Part shown: positions 1 through 11,221 of the stretch, piece by piece
Layout: every line of letters starts with the position of its first letter
How positions within the stretch are numbered: position 1 is the stretch's first letter
Source of the DNA: Hygrocybe punicea
Taxonomy: Eukaryota > Basidiomycota > Agaricomycetes > Agaricales > Hygrophoraceae
DNA: 64,000 nt
Direction: 5' to 3'
NCBI GenBank assembly: GCA_963556145.1
Contig: OY744464.1
Location: 5,642,001 to 5,706,000 of the forward strand
Notes under the pieces: model-generated
Told to the model about the DNA's origin: nothing
Seen by the model: the letters and a program-made list of their open reading frames with translations, nothing else
Database searches by the model: none
Translations under genes and position numbers: made by a program

Positions 1-39
1 AACGCCATGCACATGTCAATTGATGTGGACGTACATATT

Positions 40-300
40 CATGAGGTGGGGTTGGCTCGGGTGGCAGCAGGGAAGGCAGGGAGACTTCTCGTCATTGCCC
101 TCCCTGTTGCTCATGTCTCCTGTCCCCATCCTTGTCATCATTGTTGCTTGCATCTATGCCATGTCATCATTATCATGCCCTCTTGTCATCCAAGGTTATA
201 GTGGTGAGGGACTGGGGACTTACCTGGGCCAGTATGTGGGCGCACCACCTCCTGGCCTTGCCCTCCCTCATTGTATTCAATGCTGTGGGTGATGGTGATG
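40..300. repeat. Dispersed repeat, copy 1
   Basis: This block resembles 27540-27790 in the same orientation. Both carry a GGGAGGCAGGGAGA-like purine run, then a stretch reading CATTGCCCTCC, TTGCTCATG, GTCCTTGTCATC and TTGCTTGCATCTA in the same order. It encodes nothing convincing; the short ORFs through it are not conserved in frame between copies. It looks like part of an old mobile element cut by the window edge. The following 300-691 is AT-rich with a short run of AACCTCCC-type direct repeats near 586-640, and I see no gene in it. Confidence 0.5.
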
Positions 301-691
301 TGGAAGTTGGCAGTGGCTGCTGGTGAAGGATGATGGTAGTGAATGAAGTCGAAAGAGGCAATCAGTCATGATGTATATATTAGTAGTCCAACACTTTGCC
401 TTGACCATGGGTTTCTCTACACAACTAGCTATAATTTTATCACCAACCTGAAGGGGCATATCTCAGTTATGTCCTTGTATTTTTTCAGTATTTTATTTGC
501 TCTTGTTCACTGCATGATATGAGATTTACATTCAGTAGGAGACTTATTCATGCTCTGATTGGCTGCTAGGAAATTAAGTAACCACAAACCTCCTGCAAAC
601 CTCCCACGAACCTCCCATGAACCTCCCGACCTGCCACAAACAGCCCCCCCTTGCCTTGAGCTTACCCTTCATTACATCCCATTGAACTTCC

Positions 692-912
692 TAGTGTTGC
701 CGTGGCTCAGCTAAAACTGACTAGCCATTTTTTAGCCATTGTGAATTAAAAATCCAGTAAAATGGCAGAAACTCTGAAAATATTTGAGTATGTGCACCAA
801 TGTGATTTACATCCATGACAATTTATATGTGATTTTATTAATTTTACTAGAATTTTAATTCGCAATGGCTAAAAAATGGCTAGCTGGTTTTAGCCAAGCT
901 GTGGAAACACCA
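692..912. mobile_element. hAT-type MITE with 8-base target duplication
   Basis: A 221-base non-coding element with imperfect terminal inverted repeats of about 60 bases. The left end begins TAGTGTTGCCGTGGCTCAGC and the right end is its imperfect complement ending GGAAACACCA. Both sides are flanked by the identical 8-base duplication GAACTTCC (684-691 and 913-920), which is the hAT signature. The first 24 bases match the putative hAT ends at 17724 and 26886 except mainly for C/T and G/A changes, so it is probably moved by the same transposase family. Confidence 0.85.
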
Positions 913-952
913 GAACTTCCCCCCTCAAGCTGTGATGTCCTATAGGCAGATC

Positions 953-1228
953 TTATACAGAATGAACTAGAGTGGTGGATGCAGACAAAGCCAGCAGAAT
1001 GGTTTGAACCCTATTGACTAACCATCCTGAGAGCCTCATATGCATCCTGAGTGCTGCCAAGGGTGGAAGAACCTGCATGTCTTCTGAGCTTGTTGAGCTT
1101 TTTGGCCAAGGTTTTTGGTCCACCTTTTTAAACCCTTGAAGAACTTGTGCTACTTCTGAACTTTGTTGAGCTTTTTTGTCAAGTCTTTTGGACTTTTTTC
1201 TAAAACATCTTCCCTTACCTTTTGACAC
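953..1228 (-). repeat. Lysine-rich repeat segment, copy 1
   Basis: On the minus strand this segment could encode a short lysine-rich peptide. About 80 bases of it resemble 28010-28100 on the plus strand, with shared words such as GTTCTTCAAGG, AAAAAGGTG and AAAAAGCTCA. The two copies are in opposite orientation. I do not recognise the family, and the reading frame is not obviously conserved, so I treat it as a dispersed repeat rather than a gene. 1229-1382 is AT-rich and then GT/CAC-rich, with no gene seen. Confidence 0.4.
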
Positions 1229-1382
1229 CTTTTTCTCAGTTTGTTAGATCTTTTTTAAAAGTTCTTTAGTTTGGATTACTAGCAGTATTGGTAATTTTGG
1301 AATAAATGGTATGGTAATTTGGAGCCCCCTACTGTTGTCGTTGTCACCACCCTTGCTGCCACTGATGGTCTCATTGTTGTGG

Positions 1383-1520
1383 TGGAATGGGCACTAGTGA
1401 GAATCTCTATATGTGTATGTGTGTGTGTCATCCACTGGTCTCTGTCTCTATCTAGCAATGCATCTAAGTCTGAACATCACGTGATATACTGACTAAGCAT
1501 GTCACATGCCTCCCACTACA
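1383..1520 (-). repeat. 3' LTR of the Ty3-type element
   Basis: Matches 15396-15531 over its whole length, with about a dozen substitutions and a small indel. On the minus strand it begins TGTAGTGGGAGG and ends CATTCCA, so it has standard TG and CA ends. The fold-back element at 1524 sits three bases beyond its inner end. Confidence 0.85.
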
Positions 1521-1523
1521 TCT

Positions 1524-3777
1524 CACCTGATCTTCCCACAGTAATAGCCTTATAATGCTAAGTGATGACACGTGGGGTTTAGCATCGTTAGGCTAAAATC
1601 TGCTGTTTTCCTTACACCGGTGGGATCTCCAGTGATACCAGCAACTTCGTAGCTAAGTTTTATAGATGATAAATATAATAAATATAATAACCTAAAGAAG
1701 GGGATCGGGATAACATCTGGCATCAGGAACAGGTGGCGGCATCATTTCGGATCTTTCCGCCGCTGTTCCAGCTGCTGTCAGGGAAGCCTTGAGCTCACTG
1801 TTGGTGACAGTGAGCTTGACTTCCTCACTATCCCGCCATCCTTTCAAGCTGTTTCTTTTATATATCACATATTGATTGTTCTACATACTGTATATAGCAT
1901 AATATACATGAAAATATGTGGAGAAAAGGCAAAATAAAAATAAAAATGTAGGGGGACACATAGGGTGCCGCTGCCAAATGGGTGGGTGCCTACCTTCACA
2001 GAGGCATTGCATGTGGTCTACTGTTGATAGGGAAGGACCCTGGAGGGTGAGCAAGGGGAGGGAAAGATGCTGGGAGGCGGGGAAGGGGACATGACCACAG
2101 GTGGCAGAGAAGGGGCGGGAGAGGGTGATGGATGGTGGAAAAAGAGAGGGGATGGATGGGGGAAGGTTAGTGGCCCCGAACGAGCGGTGGGAAGGGGTAA
2201 GTATGTGGGGAAAAAGCAGGGGGCGGGTGGGTACTCACCTTCGCCCTTGGGGCCCCCCACGGCCCTCTCCACATTCTACCGCTAATAGAGACGATGGGAA
2301 CGTCATCTGCGACGTCCCCATCACCTATTCCGTGGTTTTTACTGTCCCGATTGGTCGCGCCATTGAGTTGCACGAGAGTGTTGATGCCACCAGTTGTGGT
2401 GGCGATATCTCGACAATGACAATGCCGGTGACGACGCCATCGCAACAGGGAACCCTCCATATCGCCTTCGTTGTCTTCGTCGCTGTGCACCCAGTGTGCC
2501 GCCGCTAGTTCCTATGTTTGAGGCCATTGGTTGAAAAAGTCGGGCGCGCTCCTGCGCGGCTTTGAGGCCGTCCGGGGGGGCGTACTCGGTGCAAATCGTC
2601 GCCGTCGTCCTCGTTTCTGTTGTTGTTGAGGCGGTGGGGAGTGGGAGCGCAGCGGTATGGGGGATGGNNNNNNNNNNNNNNNNNNNNNNNNNNNNNNNNN
2701 NNNNNNNNNNNNNNNNNNNNNNNNNNNNNNNNNNNNNNNNNNNNNNNNNNNNNNNNNNNNNNNNNNNCAACCAATGGCCTCAAACATAGGAACTAGCGGC
2801 GGCACACTGGGCGCACAGTGACGAAGACAACGAAGGCGATATGGAGGGTTCCCTGTTGCGATGGCGTCGTCACCGGCATTGTCATTGTCGAGATATCGCC
2901 ACCACAACTGGTGGCATCAACACTCTCGTGCAACTCAATGGCGCGACCAATCGGGACAGTAAAAACCACGGAATAGGTGATGGGGACGTCGCAGATGACG
3001 TTCCCATCGTCTCTATTAGCGGTAGAATGTGGAGAGGGCCGTGGGGGGCCCCAAGGGCGAAGGTGAGTACCCACCCGCCCCCTGCTTTTTCCCCACATAC
3101 TTACCCCTTCCCACCGCTCGTTCGGGGCCACTAACCTTCCCCCATCCATCCCCTCTCTTTTTCCACCATCCATCACCCTCTCCCGCCCCTTCTCTGCCAC
3201 CTGTGGTCATGTCCCCTTCCCCGCCTCCCAGCATCTTTCCCTCCCCTTGCTCACCCTCCAGGGTCCTTCCCTATCAACAGTAGACCACATGCAATGCCTC
3301 TGTGAAGGTAGGCACCCACCCATTTGGCAGCGGCACCCTATGTGTCCCCCTACATTTTTATTTTTATTTTGCCTTTTCTCCACATATTTTCATGTATATT
3401 ATGCTATATACAGTATGTAGAACAATCAATATGTGATATATAAAAGAAACAGCTTGAAAGGATGGCGGGATAGTGAGGAAGTCAAGCTCACTGTCACCAA
3501 CAGTGAGCTCAAGGCTTCCCTGACAGCAGCTGGAACAGCGGCGGAAAGATCCGAAATGATGCCGCCACCTGTTCCTGATGCCAGATGTTATCCCGATCCC
3601 CTTCTTTAGGTTATTATATTTATTATATTTATCATCTATAAAACTTAGCTATGAAGTTGCTGGTATCACTGGAGATCCCACCGGTGTACGGAAAACAGCA
3701 GATTTTAGCCTAACGATGCTAAACCCCACGTGTCATCACTTAGCATTATAAGGCTATTACTGTGGGAAGATCAGGTG
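1524..3777. mobile_element. Fold-back element with 1,010-base inverted arms
   Basis: Left arm 1524-2533 and right arm 2768-3777 are reverse complements without indels: paired positions always sum to 5301. I noticed only about five mismatches. The outer ends read CACCTGATC and its complement. An exact 8-base duplication CTACATCT flanks the element (1516-1523 and 3778-3785), and removing the element plus one copy restores the LTR/purine-tract junction of the host retrotransposon. The centre holds 134 unique bases and an assembly gap. No transposase is visible, so it is non-autonomous or its gene lies in the gap. The 8-base duplication suggests a hAT-like or other 8-base-duplicating mover. Confidence 0.85.
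2668..2767. other. Assembly gap of 100 N
   Basis: Exactly 100 undetermined bases at the centre of the long inverted repeat. The round number suggests a placeholder of unknown true size, as expected where a long hairpin blocks assembly. Confidence 0.95.
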
Positions 3778-3789
3778 CTACATCTGCCC

Positions 3790-5346
3790 TCTTCGAAAAA
3801 TCCAGCGGCATCCTCATCACTGAGAGCTCATCAACACTGCTCTGGTCATCCATGATCTCCCTACTCCTCATCTCCCCTGGGCCACTGGTCGTGTCTGTCC
3901 TTGTGGCCTTGACCTGGGTCTCGTCTCTTCTCCACTCCTCTATGATCATCCCCTTCTCCTCTTCCATCCTCAGCTTTTTGCATTCTTTCACTGCTGCCTC
4001 CACCACTCTTTGGGCAGCAGCCAGTTTCATGCTCTCTCGCGGTATAAATGCGTGAAGTCATCTGGCGTTGAACATTCCATCTATTAGGTTACCCTTGACT
4101 GTTTCAAGCCTGTATGAGTTCCATAGGTGTTGTGCAATGTGGTGGGGTTGTGACCATTTAGGTAGAAGCTTCCGCTCCACCTTGAAGGAGTTATCTAGAT
4201 CACTCTGGTAGATTTGGACTAGTTGACCAATCTTAAATATGACCTCACCTGGGTATTTTTCAATATTCTCTGATCAAAGGCTGTTTTCCTTTTTGCTGCG
4301 TGCTGCAACGCCTCCTTGTATCCATTGAGTTGCTGCTGTGCCACGTAGACCATGTGCATGTCAATGTCGGCTGGCTCAATCATTGCTGTGCTCTCCACAA
4401 TGCTCATTTTCAGGGTGTTTATGGCCATGCCAAGCAGTATTTCTTTGGGCGCAAACTTTAGTGATTGCAGTATGCGCCAGTTCATATGCTGGACTGCCTC
4501 ATCTAGGTGGTCCAGCCAATTCCTCAGTAGTGGTTCCCAATTCATGTTTTTAAACTCATCTGTGTCTTCGCCCAGCTCCGGTGCACAGAGTCGCTTCAAC
4601 ACATGCAGCAGAAGCTTGTTGGTGTTCTCAACCAACCCATTTATCCAGGGCACATACGTGGTGATGATGTGTGGGGACGTCCCCCATTCTGTGCACAGGT
4701 TTCGCACTTCTGCATTATTGAAGTGTGAGCCGCCATCCGTCATGAATGTCTTAAATGGTGCGTATCCATGAAATACGCTCAATAGGCTCATGCTGGTCAT
4801 TTTGGCACTACCTGCTGTCTTAAACTTGTCAGCCCAAACATGTTGAGAGCATGTGTCAAGGTATATGCTGATCATGTGGAATCCCCCTTTCCCTGCCAGT
4901 AATTTGAGGTAGTCTCCAACTAGGAGTTCAAATGGGTGGTGTCACGTGATGGGATTTAACAATGTGTGTATGTGTGTTGGGCCAAAGTTCTTGCATCGCA
5001 TGCAGTTTTTAATTGCCGTTATGATGGAGTTGTCTAATTTGGGGCTGCAGATCCTGTCCGACAACGCCATTGTAATGGCATCCCTGTGCCAATGGTCTCC
5101 TTTCTTGTGTTCCGTTTTGGCTAATTCCCTTGCCTCCATCTTCATGACACATTCCACTCAGGAGCAAGCCATGCTGGTTCTGCCTGTGAGTTTCCATAAC
5201 TTACCCTCTTCTATCATGTATTGAGTTGCTCTGTGTTTTGCCCACCGTCTTTCCTTTAGGCTCGCTCCTGTGTCCAATTCTGCTAGCGCTTTGATAATGT
5301 CTTGGAATATTGGTTCATCCTTGAATCGATTTTGGAGGTCTGTCAT
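3790..5346 (-). pseudogene. Ty3-type integrase, broken
   Basis: Minus-strand remnant of the integrase that would join element DNA to the chromosome. From the N-terminal side (high coordinates) there is a zinc-binding His/Cys region ending CMRCKNFGPTHIHT (about 4960-5020). Then comes a DDE-type core with the motifs YLDTCSQHVW, FMTDGGSHFNN and WINGLVENTNK (4219-4875). A tail follows with a chromodomain-like SYRLETVKGN stretch (about 4070-4110) and a charged helix (3790-4030). In-frame TGA codons at 5158-5160, 4942-4944 and 4058-4060 all fall where arginine is expected. Inactive. Confidence 0.8.
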
Positions 5347-5399
5347 TTCAGTAGCCAGTGTTGCATTGAATATGTCATGGACTAGACCTTCTGCTGCTT

Positions 5400-5937
5400 C
5401 CCAGTCCTCGCTTACACACCAGTTGCTGCCATCCTTGTGTGATCTCGGTGGATTTTCCCATTTTCTACTCAGCCCATCGGCAACTACATTGATTCATCCT
5501 GGCATGTGGCGTACATCTGTAATGCGGTGAGCCAGTACTCCGTCTTGCAAGTGTGCATGTGTGGCACTTAGCTTGTCATTCATAAGGATGTCTCGCAGTG
5601 CATGGTAGTCAGTCTCCAATTCGATGGGGAATCCCCAGGTTATGTTGGCAAATTTGTCTAGTGCAAATTTCAATGCTGTGAACTCTAGTAGAAATGGTTT
5701 GTACTTCTCCTTGCTAGGTGACATTCTTTTTGAAACAAACCCCAATGGGTGTAATCTTTCGACTACCTTGCTGCTTGGTAGTGTTGTCCTGTTTTGTTGT
5801 GCTAGTATCCCTGCAAAACTGTCCTTGGAGCCATCGGTTGTGATAATGAAGGGTGTCCCATCTGGCCCCGTAAGACTGGCTTTGAACTTAGTGCAATTTT
5901 GAGTGCAAGGAATGCTGCAGTGTGTTCTTGTCGCCAT
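5400..5937 (-). pseudogene. Ty3-type RNase H, broken
   Basis: Minus-strand RNase H region of the pol polyprotein, which removes RNA from the RNA:DNA hybrid during replication. Visible family motifs are TTDGSKDSFAGILAQ, the PSKEKYKPFLLEFTALKFALDKF block and TDYHALRDIL, then HRITDVRHMPG, after which the frame stops at a TGA (5494-5496). It continues as INVVADGLSRKWE, the usual end of this domain. The stop replaces an expected arginine (PGR-INVVADGLSR). Overlaps the end of the reverse transcriptase segment in a different frame, so at least one frameshift is also present. Confidence 0.75.
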
Positions 5938-6976
5938 TGTCCCTCGAGCTTGTGCACTGCCATTACTCTTTGGTAGATTGCCTTGGTGTATTTTTCAGGT
6001 AGTTCAACTTCCTGGGGTAGGTCATGCAGCGGTTGTTCTATTCTAGCATATCCTTGGATGAGGTCCCGGAACCACCCTGTGATTCCAATAAACGCTGCTA
6101 GGTTTTTTGCATCTTTAGGTTGCTCCCAATCTATGATTGCGGTGAGTTTAGCAAGATCTGGTTGGATGCTGTTTGGGCCGACTGTTGTGCCTGCGAAAAC
6201 TGCTTCAGTCATGAAAAATTTTGACTTCTTTGCTGATAGTGATAGGTTCCTCTCGTGGACATGCTGAAATATTCTGGTTAGCTTTGCCATCATTTCATCA
6301 AACTCATCTGCTGCTGTGCCCCCATCATCTACTAGTAGCTCCATTATGTCTTCCACCAGTAGGTCACCCAGGTTTGACAAAGTAATATGCGCGGTGTGCC
6401 CATCAACCCCAATGGCATTTTAGCGTATCCCAAGTAACCTTGGGCTTTGACATAGAATGCTGTATATGGTATTGACTCTTCAGCTATTCAGACGGTGTAA
6501 AATCCAGATGTGAAGTCAAACACTGATAGCCATTGGTGTCCGCTTAGTCTCTGTTGTTTCATCCTTATGTCATCTTGCAGCATCGGTGCAACTCGTGTCA
6601 CTTTGTTGACTTCACTGAAGTTCTGGCAGATTCTCCATTTCTGCTCACCTTCCTCCTTTGTTGTATTTGTTGGTTCGGTTCTAGGTGGTAAGTTGAATTG
6701 TGAGGGGATACAAGCTGTTACGCACTGGTCATTAACCCAGTGTAGTAATTCCTCTAGCGATAGACCACCTTGCTCATGTGCATTCTTGGACAAGACTGTC
6801 GGTGCTATGCATTTGACCTCTTCTGGTTTTAGGCATCTCAGTACGCCTGCCTCGATCATTTTGTCAATTTTTGGATGGAGGAATTTTCGCTGTGGTGGTG
6901 TCAGCGGCTTCTGGTTCACTTTCACGGGAAATTTAGTGTCCTTCAGTATATCGAGATGGTGTACTGCCCCTTCCAC
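5802..6976 (-). pseudogene. Ty3-type reverse transcriptase, broken
   Basis: Minus-strand reverse transcriptase that would copy element RNA into DNA. The N-terminal half (6488-6976) shows KWRICQNFSEVNKVT and WLSVFDFTSGFYTV, the family palm motifs. It stops at TGA 6488-6490 where arginine would follow. After a frameshift near 6390, the C-terminal half (5802-6380) holds the catalytic box as LLVDDGG, then the thumb and connection region (FAGTTVGPNSIQPDLAKLTAIIDWEQPKD, listed here only as a landmark). The frameshift and stop codons make it inactive. Confidence 0.8.
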
Positions 6977-7129
6977 TGTTTTGACTTCGCTGATGACCAG
7001 TGCAAAGCAATCAGCATAACTTGATATGAGGTCAACTAGCCTATCTTTTTGTTCTTTTGTAATATCCAGGCCTATTGTGATAGTGTCTAGTATAGCTTGT
7101 ACTCATTGGGGGTTGTGCAGGTCTGTGTG

Positions 7130-7720
7130 TCATGTATATATTGGATGTCTCTGCAGCCCTTCTGTTGGTATTTTGTACTCCTGATTGTCCCCGATTGGTG
7201 GGTCATTCGCCGTTATTACACATATTGGGATGTCGCTTTCTTCGCGTTGCCATTGCTTTGTTTGGTTTTCAATTAAAACGTCTTGGTTCTTGTCTTTGAT
7301 GGCGATTGTGTCCCTTTTGTAACTGTGTGTCACTCCAAAGGCGACGAGTAACAGTTTTCCAAATAGTAGGTCCCATGTGCCTCCACTGTTGAAGACTTTG
7401 AATGTTCCTTTCACTTGGATTCCTCCCAGTTCTACCATGCCCTTCCACTTCCCTTGTGATTTTACAATTGTTCCATTGGCCATTCATAATTTGAGGTGTG
7501 ATTTTTCGATTGCGCCTAGTTGATTTTGTAGCTTTCTATATGTACAAGTACATATTGCTGGTATTAGGGTGCCGTTGTCGAATAAGCCTTTTATTTTTGC
7601 CTGCTCCCCTCATGGACCCTCCAGTACAACATCATGTTCGAATGGTAGGCTGTGTTGTTGTCCTCTTTCTTCACTTGCTGAATATTTCATATTCATGTAT
7701 CGACATTTGTACATTGTTGA
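7130..7720 (-). pseudogene. Ty3-type retropepsin region, broken
   Basis: Minus-strand segment between gag and reverse transcriptase, the normal place of the aspartic protease. A short block reads IKGLFDNGTLIPAI, which resembles the agaric Ty3 protease active-site region with D-N-G in place of the usual D-S/T-G. A TGA at 7484-7486 interrupts it, followed by MANGTIVKSQGKWKG and WDLLFGKLLL, typical of the second half. The stretch 6977-7129 joins it to the reverse transcriptase without a clear domain. Non-functional. Confidence 0.6.
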
Positions 7721-7828
7721 CAGTATTGAGGGCATTGGGGAGGTCTGGGCTCTTGTCCCCTCGCGTCGACTCGTTGCATGGGGAGACACTTGTGATAAGA
7801 CTGCATTTGCGGGCCATCTGTTTGTCCT

Positions 7829-8219
7829 TTAGACAGATGGCCCTTCCTCTTTTCCCTGGTTCTCCTGTTCCTGTTCCTGTTCCTGATCCTCCCAGTCATT
7901 TGTAGTGTTCTCCATTGTTACAAGCTGTACAGGTGCTGTTAGGTCACAATTAAAGTGGCCGAGAATCGAACCGCAAATTGCTCGCCATGTTCCCTCCCTC
8001 AGCGGCAGGCCCTGGTGGTGCAGGAGTGGGCAATCTTGGTGCCCATGCATGCTACACCTATAACATTCTCCTGAGCATATTGCTGCCATCCCAGGAGTGA
8101 GTGGAACTGGGGTATTGGCATTGACCTTTGCATCTTCACCATACTTCATGGTCCATTGTTGTACTTGCGTGCGGTATGCTACTAGGCCTTGTGGGTGTTG
8201 GGATGGTGTTCTAGGTCAT
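7829..8219 (-). pseudogene. gag C-terminus with zinc knuckle
   Basis: Minus-strand gag end carrying a nucleocapsid-like zinc knuckle: CYRCSMHGHQDC preceded by LTPGMAAICSGE. That context (LTPGT-CFRCG-GH-C) is common in agaric Ty3 gag proteins. A QEQEQENQ repeat lies near the end. The reading is cut at 8220 by the mariner insertion; the gag N-terminus lies 6 kb away at 14055-15051. Confidence 0.7.
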
Positions 8220-8221
8220 TA

Positions 8222-8348
8222 CAGCTGTTTTCATCGAGGTGTGAAAACTCCAAAATTTGGAGGTGGCTGTGCATTTCCAAATATGTAGTCTGCCGAGATT
8301 CCGTGTACAATTTTGTAGCGCCGACTAAGTACTCTAAACGCTCGACAA
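8222..8348. repeat. Left terminal inverted repeat of the mariner element
   Basis: Begins CAGCTGTTTTCATCGAGG right after TA and matches the complement of 11220-11346 with about four differences. It ends 25 bases before the start codon of the plus-strand gene. Confidence 0.85.
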
Positions 8349-8372
8349 GTACTCTTTGTCTGCTGAACTGTG

Positions 8373-10013
8373 ATGGGCGATGACCAAAGCACAAGTGGTG
8401 AAGATGATGATGCTGCAACGCCAGCCCAACCGAGCCCTCAGGAGTTTTGCCTACAACTCATATACCATATACCGACCAAGGGAAAATGGGGACCTAAGGG
8501 AGCAAAGAAAGAGGCGTGAGGCAAAGACCTTCATTTCAGCTGCACTCCAACAAACTACCTCGGCTTTCTAAATGCACTCCTGAAGTGTTACGGGGAATCT
8601 AAGTACAAGATCAGTGCTACCCAATGATTTCCATTCAAGTTTCACTATCCTGGGCGAGTGTATGTAATTTTCTCTTTAGATTTTTTTTGTTCATGCGCTC
8701 ACTATAAATACAGGAAATCGGATGCACTGGACATCGATTGTGAGAAAGAATACCGTGAGATGGTTCAAAAACTTGACAACAACCAGTGGAAGAAGGTACA
8801 CGTTAATTTTGACATGGATGATATCAAAAAACGGTGCCTTGCGATTGTAAGTCTAACTGATGATGAATATACATCTACTAATTATCCTACAGGAAGAAAA
8901 TGGTTCTGAAAATGAAAATGAAAACGATGGCGACATGTTGGCACCTACTGGAGAACTCTCGGAACTGGAACGAAATCTTGCTCGCATTCGGGTCTTACTT
9001 GAGCAAAAGTATGTCAATGACCGTGAAAATTGCTACTCATATGTATGCGCGAATGGTTACAAGCTGCGGCTCACACCGTTCATGATGCGAGAGTGGGCAA
9101 TGGCAATTGTGAGGCTTCTTGTTTTGTTCATCACCCATCATCTCACACTTTTATTTAGCATGAGGCCAAAGCTACTCTCTTTGACCCACCCTCGACGCAG
9201 GCATTTGATTTGGCATTCCGTGACCCTCCTCGCAATCGACTTGTCAATAACTCAGCCATTCCAGACACCCGCACAGAAAGCTCTGCTGCACCGGTCTCCG
9301 ATCTTACAGCCATCGCACAAATCATCTCTTCATTTACTCAGGTCATACGACCAGACAGTGTTGTTTCAGCTGCACCGACTCCAACCAAAACCCCACTCAA
9401 TTTGCCTCGACGATTATCCCCACCGCTAACGCATAGTCCCTCTGACATCCGCCGTTATCTTAGCTATGCAGAGGAGCGGTTAGGTGTTGAGGGTGCTATG
9501 AACTACGCAATACCGTTGCAGCTCAAACGCTATGGGCCCGACATACTCTCCGACGTCGCACTCACGGATCTCACAGCATCAGATGTGGGTATAGCCCCAG
9601 GCGATGCACTCCGGCTAAAACGAGGCAGCACTGATTGGTGGAATCACATGGCGAAGCGTCAGCGGGAGCAGGAGAAATCTACAGGGAAAGACAAGGTTAC
9701 GGTCTCTTGGAGTGATCCAAACCCGGCGAAGCGACACAATCCCGGCCAAGGCTCGACTAATCTTGACGGATTGGATTTGTCAAACTTAGCCCAAAGCACG
9801 GAGAGCGATCCTGTCAAATATGAACAGCGTTGGAATGATGGGGGATGTAAACGGTTCTATGGCCCACACATGAAACGAGGAGACAAAGGGTCGATGCAGG
9901 ATTGTGTTGTCTGGTATTTCTGCGAGGGGCGTCAGGACTGGTTTCTGGTGCCACCAGGCTACGTTGCTCCCTACCCAAGTGCTGAAGCCGAGGACGATGA
10001 CCCATTCCGCTAG
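8373..10013 (+). CDS. Mariner accessory protein with SAM-like domain
   Basis: A five-exon gene: about 8373-8515, 8540-8659, 8714-8846, 8893-9108 and 9159-10013. All four introns are GT-AG, and the exon sum is divisible by three, giving 488 residues if the one stop is ignored. Residues near the start are acidic (GEDDDAA). The middle has an acidic NENENDGD run. A helical block of about 70 residues (PSDIRRYLSYAEERLGV to DVGIAPGDALRLKRG) resembles a SAM domain. The C-terminus ends with a conserved-looking WNDGGCKRFYGPHM and WFLVPPGYVAPYP region. TGA at 8625-8627 (TQ*FPFKF) breaks exon 2. The role is not known; its place inside the inverted repeats suggests an accessory DNA-binding or regulatory protein of the transposon. 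The SAM call is from sequence pattern only. Confidence 0.7.
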
Positions 10014-10172
10014 TCTGTTTTCAAAAATATATACCATGATACGTAGTTAGTAGCGTAGTTGTTTCGATGCCTCACAATATACTGTTGCCGTTTTTTGCCT
10101 AACCCGATGCCCAACATGTTGAGAAATAATTGCAGCGCATAGATTCAGATGATGTGTACAAAATGGAGAAGA

Positions 10173-11221
10173 CTAGATATAACCACTGTTCTGAAACCAA
10201 CCTGCTGCCTTGGATGGAGTAATACTATTACAGGCCATCATAATATCATACACAGTAGATTCAGAACGGCTGCGACGCAAGAAAGCCTTCATCGAAGAAA
10301 ATGCGTGCTCGATGGGATTGAAGTCGGGAGAGTATGGCGGTAGAAAAACAAGTTTACATACTGCAATATATTCCTCATTAGTTCCGGCAGCATTCCACAA
10401 GCAGAGTGAGCTTACACGCGTGATCTTCAACAAGTTCACGGACTTCTTCTGCATGGTGAGTGTTACAATTGTCGAGGACGAGCACACTTCGAGGGCCAGG
10501 ATAAGGGTTTGTGAGTGGTATCTAGTATGAATTTAGTGACGTGAAGACACATTAGATTGAAACTTACAATAAATTCTGTCAAAAACTGCAAAAACCTTGC
10601 CGATGTAACGGATCCTTCCACGATATCGTATGCAATGATACCATCAAGCATCAGGACAGGGAGTACGCTATACCTCTGACCTCGGATGAAATATTGGCGC
10701 TGTACACAACGACTCCCAGCCTTCGCCCAGCCCTTCCTGCGTGTCATGGTCCGCCTATCCACAGAAGATTCATCCGTAAACATCAGCATGTCAGGGTTGG
10801 TGATGATCTGGCCAATGTGGTTCATATAGGCAGCTCGTCAGAGCTGATCCCTTTCGATGGCTTCATGGGACACTTGCTTGTTGGTGTAATCGATCCGGCG
10901 CAATGTGCGAGTAAGCGTGGATACGGAGACAGCGATCTTTCGGTGATGGTACAATTGGTCCTGGATTTCATCAAGAAACAGTGTTGGGGAGTTTTCAAGA
11001 AGGGAGATAATGAAAATGATATTGGATGTGGTGAGTTTGCACCCGCGCTGTACTTTACAGGGATTGGAAGTGACGCCGTATTTCCGATGATACTGGAGGG
11101 CGTGGTATACTGAAGATTTCCTAATACCAAGTACCTTGCAGATCCCCTTGATAGACATGTTGTGCTGGTGGTACAATATGGGAACACGGTCCTTGAGTGC
11201 AGTGGGAATAAGCCTGCCCAT
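10173..11221 (-). CDS. Tc1/mariner transposase
   Basis: DDE transposase that cuts and pastes the element. My three-exon model (about 11221-10568, 10521-10416, 10360-10173; GT-AG introns) gives 315 residues, normal for the family. The N-terminus has helix-turn-helix features (MSIKGICKVLGIRKSSVYHAL). The catalytic residues are MFTDESSVD, VLVLDNCNTHH and PPYSPDFNPIEHAF; 35 residues separate the second D and the E in this model. The ATG lies just inside the right inverted repeat. A TGA at 10838-10840 (RDQL*RAAYM) replaces a probable CGA. Apart from that it is well preserved, so the insertion is fairly recent compared with its Ty3 host. Confidence 0.85.

Noticed and set aside
2339..2907. Open frames running through the N stretch
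   Set aside because: They are translations of undetermined bases; nothing can be inferred.
1524..3777. The inverted repeat as an assembly artefact (same contig placed twice)
   Set aside because: The arms differ at several bases, and an exact 8-base target duplication flanks the outer ends, which an artefact would not create.
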